DNA of 64,000 nucleotides from Rapana venosa (Eukaryota; Mollusca; Gastropoda; Neogastropoda; Muricidae): positions 2,773,064-2,837,063 of the forward strand of contig CM054145.1 of NCBI GenBank assembly GCA_028751875.1. Direction: 5' to 3'. Every line of letters starts with the position of its first letter. The stretch's first letter is position 1. Of the stretch, positions 35,350-47,355 are shown in pieces. Below the pieces are notes generated by a model, which made no database searches, had not been told where the DNA came from, and saw only the letters and a list, made by a program, of their open reading frames with translations. The position numbers and the translations under genes are program-made.

Positions 35350-38300
35350 CTGCAACACACACACACGCATGAGGCTGGACACGGCACACCCCTTCCCTCC
35401 CTCAAAAACAGGAGCTTGACTGTAACCCTTTATGCTGGTAGTTGCGACTTTAGTCTGTGCACATTTCTGTATACTGTTGACTGGTGGTTGATATTATTGT
35501 CGCCTTCATTTCCACCACTTACTACTACCATCATTATCATGCACTCTAATTATTATCATGTGCACTTACCCTTATCATGTACTCCTACCCTACCACCATT
35601 ATCATTTGGACCTCTCACCACCCCCCTCTTTGCAAACTTCACCCATACCCAGGTTTCTGCCAGTTGTCTGTTCCCCTGCCATCTCTCTCTCTCTCTCACA
35701 TGTGCACACACACAGACACACACTCTCATTTTTTGTCTGTTACACACACACACACATATATACACACAGCATACTTCTCTTTCTCACGAACAGTCTGTCT
35801 TGAACACGCACACAATACTCGCACACCAATACTCGCACACACACACTCTCTTTCTGTTTGCCTCTCTGCCTTCCTGTCTGTCACACACATACACACAGAG
35901 TACACACACACACTCTCTGTCTGTCACTCACACACACACAGAGTACACACACACACTCTCTGTCTCTCACTCACACACACACAGAGTACACACACACACA
36001 CTCTCCCTCCTGCTCTCTCTCTCTCACAGACACGCGCACAGAACGCACAGCACATACACAATTACACACACTCATTCATACACACATACTCTCACACATA
36101 GACACACAGAGCGTGTGTGTGTGTGTACACACACTGTGTGTGTGAGAGAGTGCGTGTTTACTGTGTGTGTGTCTGTGTACACACAAACAGTACACATACA
36201 CAGTACACACACTGAGTGTGTGTACTGTGTGTATATAATCTCTGTGTGTGTAGGCCTACTCTGTGTGTGTGTGTGTACACAGTACATACACACTCACAGT
36301 AGGCCTACACACACCCACACAGTACACACTCAGTACACACACACACACAGTAGTCCTACACCCACAGTACACACACACAGTAGTCCTACACCCACAGTAG
36401 AACTACACACACACATAGTACACCTACACACACAGTAGGCCTGCACACACAGCACACACACACAGAGTAGGACTACACACACACAGTACATCTACACACA
36501 GTACACCTACACACAGAGTAGGTCTACACACACACAGTACACCTACACACAGTACACGTACACACACACACACACAGTACACCTACACACACACAGTAGG
36601 CCTACACACACAGTATACACACAGAGTAGGCCTACACACACAGTAGCCCTACACACACACAGTACACCTACAACACACACAGTACACCTACACACACAGT
36701 AAAAACATCTACACACAACAGTAGCCCTACACACACAGTACACACACACAGTAGGCCTACATACACAGAGTACACCTACACAGTAGGCCTACACACACAC
36801 AGTACACCTACACACACAGTATACACACAGAGTAGGCCTACACACAGTACACACACACAGTAGGCCTACACACAGTACTCACACAGAGTAGGCCTACACA
36901 CACAAAGAGTAGGCCTACACACACAGTACACCTACCAGCACACACACACACAGTACACACACAGTAGCCCTACACACAGAGTACACACACACAGTAGGCC
37001 TACATACACACAGTACACCTACACACACAGTACACAGACACAGTAGACCTACATACAGTATACACACACAGACACAGTAGCCCTACACACAGTAGGCCTA
37101 CACACAGTACACACACACAGTAGGCCTACACACACAGTACACCTACAATAGGCCTACATACACACAGTACACACACAGTAGGCCTACACACACACAGTAG
37201 GCCTACACACACACAGTAGGCCTACACACACAGACACCTACACACACAGTAGGCCTACACACACAGTACACCTACACGCACAGTAGACCTACACACACAC
37301 AGTACACCTACACACATAATACACACACTGTACACCTACACACACAGTAGGCCTACACACAGTACACCTACACACAGTAGGCCTACACACAGTACACCTA
37401 CACAGGTCTACACCTACACAGTACACCTACACACACACAGTACGCCTACACACACAGACACAGTAGCCCTACACACACAGTACACCTACACAGTAGGCCT
37501 ACACACACAGTAACCTACACACACACAGTAGGCCACACACACACACACAGTACACCTACACACACTCAGTAGGCCACACAACACACACAGTAGGCCTACT
37601 CAACAGTAGCTACGTATACATACACACACACACACAGTAGCCTACTACACACACACAGTACACCTACACACACAGTACACACACACACACAGAAGCCTAC
37701 ACACACACACACACAGTACACACACAACAGCACACACACACAGTAGCCTACACACACACACTACACACACACAGTAGACCTACACACACAGTAGCCTACA
37801 CACACAGTAGGCCTACACACAGTACACACACAGTACACCTACACACACAGTACCTACACACAGTACACCTACACACAGTACGCCTACACACAATACACCT
37901 ACACACAGTACACCTACACACACAGTAGCCTACACACAGTACACCTACACACACACAGTACACCTACACAGTAGGCCTACACACAGTACACCTACACACA
38001 CACAGTACACCTACACACACACAGTACACCTACACACACACAGTAGGCCTACACACAGTACACCTACACACACAGTACACCTACATACAGTACCCTACAC
38101 AGTACCCCTACACACACAGTACGCCTACATACACACAGTACACCTACACACACACAGTAGTCCTACATACACACAGTGTGTGTACTGTGTGTGTGTGTAG
38201 GCCTACTGTGTGCGTGTGTACTGTGTGTGTAGGCCTACTGTGTGCATGTGTACTGTGTGTGTAGGCCTACTGTGTGCGTGTGTACTCTGTGTGTGTAGGC

Positions 38301-41300
38301 CTACTGTGTGTGTGTGTAGGCCTACTGTGTGTGTGTAGGCCTACTGTGTGTGTAGCACTGCTGTGTGTGTGTAGGCCTACTGTGTGTGTGTAGGCCTACT
38401 GTGTATGTAGGCCTACTGTGTATGTAGGCCTACTCTGTGTGTGTAGGCCTACTCTGTGTGTGTGGTACTGTGTGTAGGCCTACTGTGTGTGTGTGTAGAC
38501 CTACTGTGTGTGTAGCCCTACTCTGTGTGTGTGTGTGTAGGGCTACGTGTGTGTGTACTGTTTGTGTGTGTGTGTAGGGCTTCTGTGTGTGTATGTGTGT
38601 ACTGTGAGTGTACTGTGTGTGTTACGCCTACTGTGTGTGTAGGCCTACTGTGTGTGTGTAGGGCTACTCTGTGTGTGTGTGTACTGTGTGTGTGTGTGTA
38701 TGTAGGCCTACTGTGTGTGTGTACTGTGTGTGTGTATGTAGGTGTACTGTGTGTGTATGTAGGCCTACTGTGTGTGTGTACTGTGTGTAGGCCTACTCTG
38801 TGAGTGTGTACTGTGATTATGTGTACTCTGTGTGTATGTAGGCCTACTGTGTCCATGACAAAATGTACAAAACCCCATGTGCAGGGTCTGGAGGTAAATT
38901 AGCACATGCATGCTTATTCCATTATCTTCAATATAAAAAAAAGTAAACAAATAATGATAGTAGAATAAATGCTTTTTTTTCTGAACTGTCATCTGCTTCT
39001 TTCACTTGCCAATCTCTGTCAGATATTCTGTCAATCTGTTTTTATCTCTTACTACCCCCCCCCCTTTGCTGTTCTCATTTTCTGTGTTTCTAAATAGTCG
39101 GCATCTTGACTTTTCCCTAGTATCTCCACCCCCCACAGCAACACACACTCAAATACAAACTGAAGATGGCAAGTTTTCCTAAAACGCCCTCTCCTTTATG
39201 AAAGCCTAGCAACCATCAATTATAAATGATGGTGATGATGATCCAATCATGACCATTTATAAGAAAGACTGTGAACACTATTTTTGCTATCCAAATACTA
39301 TTTTTGGCCTGTCCAAATACTTCATCTGATTTGCTGGGCTAGGGAGGTAGGTTTGTCAGGTACACTTACCACCATCATTGTCATGTTGATAGCGTTATTC
39401 TTTTTTATTCTCTTATTTCCAGGATGATGGAATAAACGTGTGCTTTTCTTACATCCAGTCCCTGTGTGTATGCAGTTTTGTCAATTGTCATCAGTTCCCA
39501 CCGACACACAATGGCCTACTCTTCCAAAAAACGGAACGGGTTTTAACGTATGCCTAAGATGTGTGTGTGTTCCACACTTACACAATCATCATCATGTGCA
39601 CTTATTGCATTGCACACTTACCACCATCGTTGTCATGCACACTTACCATCATTGTCATGCACAATCTGGAAGTTCTTCACGGAAGCCTGTGTTACCCTTC
39701 CATGGAAATTGAGCACATACGACTGGGTTTCTGCACACACACAGTGACACACACACACGCACAAAAGCTGTATAGTCAAACTAAGCAACATAACTACAAT
39801 TCATAACTATCAAGCCAATTTGATCAGATATGTGTATGAATGTTTTGAGAATAGAGGGAGACTGAAGTAGAATGCAACATGTTGTTTTTAAGTGGTCATT
39901 TCAGTCACTTTGAATAAATTGAAGATTATAACCAAATATCTGTCTTTTGTTGTGTCTTTTGTTGTGTTAAATTAGTGACGTTTATGGCTATAAAATGTTC
40001 TGAATCTGAATCACACATACAAACCGACACATACACACATGTATGCACACACATGTGAGCACAAGCCCCTCCTGTTCTTTTCTTTCTTTACATTCATACT
40101 GGGAAATGTGAATTTGTCTAAATCACCACACACACACGTAAGCATGCACACACATGTACACACACACACACCATTTGTAAAAGAACACATTAAAACCATT
40201 CACTATTAGTAAAAGAACATATTCAAACTACTTATCTTTATCATCTCAACATCTATACCAATTGGTCGGTTCTAAATACTAATGAGGCTGGTGCGGCTTT
40301 CATTATTCCATCATTAAAAATAGAACGATCTGTCAATCTAGGAAAAAATAAATCTATATTTACAGCTGAGCTAACTGCTATACTATTGGCACTGTACTAT
40401 GTAGTTGACTTCCCTAAAGACATATTCAACATCCTTATGTGTGTTGATTCTAGATCGGTTTTACATGCTTTAAAAAATTCTACTTGTAAAGTAAGAAAAG
40501 ACCTCATTGAAATCAGGCATCTGGTACACTTTTTGCTATTAAGAGGTAGTACTGTTACTTTCTGTTGGGTTCCCTCACACACTGGTATCCGTTTTAATGA
40601 AAAAGTTGACAGCCTTGCAAAATATGGAGAGAGGTATAAAAATGGTTCTTGGGATATAAATGTTGCCTTATCTTTGCATGAGGGATACAACTTACTACAA
40701 AGCGCTTGCTGGAAGCATTTCACAAAGAAGATAAATGAACCTGGCAATAGCTGTGCAAGCAATGTGACTGATTTTCAAAATGCTTTCATTACAAACAAAG
40801 TCTGTGGTTGGTATAATTGCAGAAATATGTTATCCCTTATGTACAGATTTAAACTAAATGCTTTCAGGACAAAATACGTAAAAGATGTAAACTGCATTTA
40901 TGGGGAGAAAATGACAAATAGTCATGTTATTTTTGACTGTGAATATTTAAAAGCATTTTTACCTGCTGTACCAAGCTTGTCACTGGATCGGATTTTGTCT
41001 GAACCATCGTTACTGTTGGACATTGTGTTAGGATTGATAAGAATGTTAAAGTTGGTTTTTATTCAGTAGGCCTACTGTAATTTGACATTTTTCAGGTATC
41101 ATTTGCTTTTTCTTGTTAATTTTGTTTTCCTGTCTAAACTCACTAAATGTGAACAGACGTTAAACTGAAGATATCACACACACACACAGAGTTCTCACCA
41201 TCATTCCAGACAGGTGTCTTGTTGTGCAGTTCCAGCAATCCTTCCATGTGCTTCCTCTTCCAGCGCTCTATCAATCCATCATGGTTCTGTGAGAGCACAC

Positions 41301-44300
41301 ATTAACAACACAGCATTCTATCTATCAATCCATCATGGTTCTGTGAGAGCACACATTGAACAACACAGCATTCTATCTATCAATCCATCATGGTTCTGTG
41401 AGAGCACACATTGAACAACACAGCATTCTATCTATCAATCCATCATGGTTCTGTGAGAGCACACATTGAACGACACACAGCATTCTATCTATCAATCCAT
41501 CATGGTTCTGTGAGAGCACACATTGAACGACACCGATTACATCTACTCTGACATATTGGTCATCACCGAAGAGACTTAGCCCTCTTGTTGAATGCCTCAG
41601 AGCTAAACAGCCTGTTCATTTTGAATTCTTTGCAGGTTTTCTGCCCCCAACTGACTTACTTTACTCCTAAGACAATTGTGCGTGTGCATGACAAGCTATC
41701 AAGCTGAAATTTTGTCGCAAGCTAGGTATGTCTTTGTACTTGCATTTAGACACAAGTTTATGTGCCTGGTCACCAGATGTCTTGTCACCTTATTTGTAAT
41801 CACAGGTAAAAGTGTGGTATATACGATAAAACAGCAAAATATGCATGGATATGACAATAGTTCATGCATATTAGAGTCAAATAAGGAACTGATGCCTAAC
41901 TGATGTGTTTACCAATGGTTATGTGCAACTGTACTTCAAGGATGTGTCACACAATGTCCCCATAATACTTGGGTTTTTTTATATGTCTTGAGGAGACGAA
42001 AGTTTTGTTTAACTGTTTTTTCTTTTCAAACCAAGCCAAGTCATATTCAATCAATATCTGACCTTTATACTTCAGTTCATATAGATCTATATTTGTTAAC
42101 CACATTTTGTTATGTGCCCAAAAGTGTATCATTGTACGCGAGTGTCACAGCACTGGTGTGACAAATATGAAAAAATACAGAATCGCCCTACTTAATTTTT
42201 ATCATGGTAGTCTCAAAAGTAGTAATAGTGACGGCACAGGGACACATCACATCACAGAAAGCACAAATTGTGGATGTGTCGGGGGTAGGCCTATCCATTG
42301 CTGTCACCGGTGCCACCTTGGCACACTAGAGACCAATTTTCTTTTCCTTCTTGCTATTTTCATTATCAGCAAATCTGTTTCTGCCCCTGCAGTTTCAAAG
42401 AAAAGTGCGGTGTTCATCAACAATATATAAAAGCATCACGTTTTCAGTGTGGTAATACTTGAAAATATATAAAGGGATCACGTTTTCAGTGTGGTAATAC
42501 TCGAAAATATATAAAGGCATCACGTTTTCAGTGTGGTAATAATCAAAAATATATAAATGCATGACATTTTCAGTGTGGTAATAATTGAAAATATATAACG
42601 GCATTACATTTTCAGTGTGGTAATAATCAAAAATATTTAACGGCATCACATTTTCAGTGTGGTACTAATAATCAAAAATATATAACAGCATCACGTTTTC
42701 AGTGTGGTAATAATCGAAAATATATAACGGCATCACATTTTCAGTGTGGTACTAATAATCGGAAATATATAACAGCATCACGTTTTCAGTGTGGTAATAA
42801 TCGAAAATATATAACGGCATCACGTTTTCAGTGTGGTACTACTAATAATCGAAACTATATAAGGGCATCACGTTTTCAGGCATCTATGCTGCAGAGAGAC
42901 AGCCGGGAGGTCACATTTCTCCCCAGTGGGTGTGCCTAGCACAGACCACCACACGTGCAGGAAGGTGCTGAGAGGCACGTTATCTTCTGGCTCACTCTTC
43001 TCCCTAACTGCAGCATTTCCTTCCTCCTCAGCTTTCAACATCTGACTCACTTAACATTTATTGTGAAAATGTTTCTACTTCCTATACAATAGCACTCGAT
43101 TCATTGTCTATTTAATGATATAAATTGTCAGCTCTGACGTTCATCAATGGTGAGATTGTGAATATGTGATTATTAACCCACCACAAAAGTAGCCGCATTC
43201 AAAGACGTCTAAACATGATACCAAAGTGAATGTGTTTTTAAAAAAAAATTGTCATCCATTCCTACCACACCAAAATAATGGTCTACTCTTCCGAAAGGTG
43301 GAATGGGTTTTTAACATGTGCATATGTTCTGCATGCATGTGCACTTGGAACCTTGGTTCATAGTCTCCTCTGAAGGACTTTGGGGAGAGTGGAGTTAATA
43401 CTGATGTTGACTCTAGTGGAAAAATCCCCTTGAATAGATTTCATCAGATTGCTAACGCTAACACCAACCGCCAGGCTATCACACCTCCCTCTCCATATTA
43501 ACATCCTGGCCAAAAGCTTTGTCAGTCAGTCCTCCTTCTTCTTCGTCAAACGCTTAGACAGCAACTATTGTTGTTCTGTCATATGAGCGAAAATGTGCTG
43601 CGCTGCTGTTAAGTGCCTGACAAGTAAGGCCAAGCACATCCAACTTCTGCGTAGGAGAGAATTATCTTTTAAGTCTTTCTGGGGGAAAAAATGCAAGAGA
43701 ATGGACCAAGAAGGCAGAAAATAAACAAGAAGGAAGCGACAGGAAGAAAAGGAACAAGGCAGACACAAAGAGAAGGATAGAAAAGAAATTTCTAGCACAG
43801 AATTTGCAGAAGGTGGGGATGCTGTTTATACTGACAGGCCCCCGGCATCCCCACAGAGGATGTTCATCAGAGAAGCTGAGGACTGACTCACCCCTGTGGG
43901 TGTGATGTCCACACGCTTGTGGTCGGAGGTCATGCCAGGGATGATGATGGTCATTTTCCGGGGTCCTTTGAAGCCCAGAACGTTAGTCTCCTGAAAAAAC
44001 ACCAAACATACTTTTATTATTCATTTTATTTTTTATTTTATATTGAGGAAATCGGAATAAGCGCTCATGCCCATTTTTTCATCCAGTCCCCGTGTGCAGT
44101 TTTGTAAATTTTGTCATCTGTTCCCACTGGCACACAATGGCCTACTCTTTCGAAAAGTGGAACAGGACTTAATGTGTGCACAAGTTGTTCTGCATGTGTT
44201 CGCACACAGGGCCTCAGTTTATAGTCTCATCCAAAGGACTTTTGGGGAGACTAGAGTCTGCAATGATGTAAACTCGAGAGGGAAAAATCCCCCTGAACAG

Positions 44301-47300
44301 CATTCAAACATTCCTGTAATATGTGATACTACCTTCCCTTGTCCTGCCCTCATACACAGTATTGCATTGTAGTGTATTGTAGCGTAGTGTATTATATATC
44401 ACCTCCAGTCACAGCAGATTTCTCTCTATGAAATCAGACCATATTCTCCTCAGGGGGAGCGTGTCTCCACAAGAAGAGAAATACCGCCTTGCCTTTTCGT
44501 TTCCTTATGAATGGATTTCTTCAGCAGACTTTTGTCAGAGACAACTCTCTTGTTGCCCTGGGTTCTTCTCTGTGCACTGCATGTGTGATGCACACAGGAC
44601 CTTGGTTTATCATCTCATCAGAAAGACTAGCACCAAGACCCAAGGTTATGGGGAGAGTTCAGGTTCAAATGGGGATTGAACCAGTAACTTCTTGCCATCG
44701 AGATGGGTGCATTACCTCTAGACCACCCACCCACCTTCACTTATCCAGCAGTGGATCAGTAGTCTAGAGGTAACGCAACAAGTTGCTGGTTCAATCCTTG
44801 AGTATGAACCCAAGCTTGTTTCTCTTCCACTAAACCTTCAGTGCCCGTCTGAGTGCCAGTCATTTAGACGAGATGATAAACAGAGGTTGCATGTACAGCA
44901 CACTTAGCACACATTTAAGAATCCATGGCTATAGCAAGAGTTGTCTGGCAAAATTCTATGGTACACTAGGTAACAAAAACACTTAATGACTTACGCACAC
45001 ATCCGCATGTGCACACGCACACTCACAACAAACACATTCCCACCCCCTCACAGACCCTTCCCCCCAACACACAGATTCCCCCCCTCACCCTCCCCCCCCC
45101 CCCCCCAACACACACAGACACCCCCCTTTCCCCACACACAACACAAAGCCCCCCCCCTCCACACAACTGTCAACTCACATAAGCCATGGCTACAAGTTCT
45201 TGCCGTGCTCCCTGAGCGTTCTTGCGTGGGTTGTCGCCATTGTCGAACAGAGTGAAGTGTGTTCCCAGCATGTTGGACCTGACATCACCAACACCGCCAC
45301 ACATCAACTCTCTACTACAACAAAATTATAAAGGTAGGTAAAGGTGTACCCATGACCTGTGTGGTCATAGTTAAGTGAGGCGTCAGAGACCTCACTTTTC
45401 TAGGGGCCAGCATATTGAGGGCGGCGCCCATCTTCTCTCCCTCGCTGCTTTACCTTCCCTGACCCTAAAGAGGCAGATACCCATTTACAGCTGGGTGAAC
45501 TGGGGGACTGTACTGATGCCAAGGCGCGCAAACAGTCACCCATCCAAGTGGTAACCATGCTTGATGCTGCTTAACCTTAGCAGGGGGAAAGCGAGTGCTC
45601 TGACCACTGAGCTGTCCCGTCCCCAGGCAGGACCAATAACAACCTTTGAAGCCAGAGTATGGCTGCCTATACATCAAGCCTTTTACTACTACTACTACTA
45701 ATGTATGGAATTTATGTAGTGCTGAATCTTGTACAGCAACAAATCAAAGCGCTTTTCCCATCAACTCGCAAAGTTTTGGGCTAAATGCCTGTGGGTGGTT
45801 ATAGCCTAGCAGTTAAGAGTGTTATCACTGTGATCCACTGGCAACTGAGGGTGTGGGTTCAAAATCTCTGCTGACGTGTCCATTCAAGGGGATTTTCCCC
45901 CTGGAGTTAACCCAGGTGCTGACCCCATTCCCCTGAAAGTCCTTTGGATGTTACTGGCAAGTTTGAACCTGGCATAAGCCAGTAGGCCTGTCAGTATAAA
46001 CAGCATCCCCACCTTCTGGAAATTCTCTGCCAGGAATTCCCTCTTTTCTACCTCTATTTCTGCCGTGTTCCCTTTTCTTCCTGTCACCTCCTCCTTGTCT
46101 ATTTTTATGCCTTTTGGTCCATTCTCCTGCGGGTCTTTTTTTCCAGAAAGAAAAGGACAACAGTTCTCTCCCATGCTGAAGTCGGATGCGCTGGGCCTGA
46201 CTTGTGAGGCGCTTAACGGCAGCGCAATCCGCTTGATTAATCACCCCAAAATGACAACAACAAAAAGAGTGAAGAAACAGATCACAAAAACTTCAGTTAT
46301 AAGAGAAAAACAACAACAAAACTCTAGCCACAGTAGAACAGTCTAAATTTTTGTTTTGGCTCTCTTTCCAAAATGTCCTGATCAAAGCTTTCTTTAGGTA
46401 TATACGTAGATGTCGCTTGTCTGCATAAGCAACACCCCAATGTTAACTGACCACAGGGGCGGGGCCTAGAGCAGGCTGTAGCCTGATGCCTTTCCCCTGC
46501 TGTACTGATGTTTGCCGATGTTGTGTTGTATACATGACAGACGCTATGCTACAGCCAAGTGGCTAATTAAGACAGTTCCTTCAATCCCGCAGGTCCATGA
46601 AGTCATGAGTTAAAATCTCAGCGGCGTCTGATGAAGTAAGGGTGTAGACTTTACAGTCTCCCAGGTTAACCAAGTGCAGACCTGCCAGTGCCTTCCTTTC
46701 TTCTGTGTATATACCCATGCAGAAGATCAAACATCCACATTAAAGATCTGATAGTTCATGTCAGCATTCAGTGGGTTATGAAAACACAAACACGCCCAAC
46801 ATACATCCCCGAAGTCAGAATGTGGCTACCTTCAAGGTGGACAAAAAACGGTTACATAGGAAAAATCTCACCGCCGAGGAACAACACAACAACAAAAATG
46901 TCCTGAATGAATCGCGGCTAAGGCCAAGGTTTGTTGTACCTGAGTTTTCCACAAAAGGACTCTCCATTGCGGGAGAGGTCTGTGGGGTCTGTAGAGATGA
47001 GGTAGTTGGAGGTCCGGCACTTCTTCCGTTTACGACCAGCCAGCAGGATTTTCTGAAAGAACAAAACAAATTCAGAAACTTGAACATTTTCTTAAAATCT
47101 GGAAAATCCCAAAACTGGAAAAAAAATCAGGAATGGTTGGAAGCTATGCAGTACACGTTATTTATATTATGTGAAGAGGGAACTGACAAAAGAAAAGGAA
47201 GGACAAGAAGGGGAGGGAGGAAGGGAGGAGAAGAGAGAGAGAGAGGAGGGAGGGAGGAGGAAGAGAAGAAGAGAAGAGAGAGGAGAGAGAGGGGGAGGAG

Positions 47301-47303
47301 AGG

Positions 47304-47355
<52 letters not shown>

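Larger units (their letters stand above)
35350..39646 (-). other. Last TUB intron
   Basis: A 4.3-kb intron filled mainly by CA/CT microsatellite (35680-36105), the GTAGGCCTAC satellite (36108-38850), a SINE-C 3' end (38850-38950), then partly unique sequence and a reverse SINE-C (39405-39545). Copies of the exon-9 donor motif occur near 39362 and 39560-39645. Confidence 0.85.

Noticed and set aside
35416..36438. A 340-aa open frame
   Set aside because: Made of CA/CT microsatellite in the last TUB intron, with no conserved content.
42395..42649. Repeated [12 protein letters not shown] peptide
   Set aside because: A translation of a 47-bp minisatellite; the copies shift frame relative to each other.
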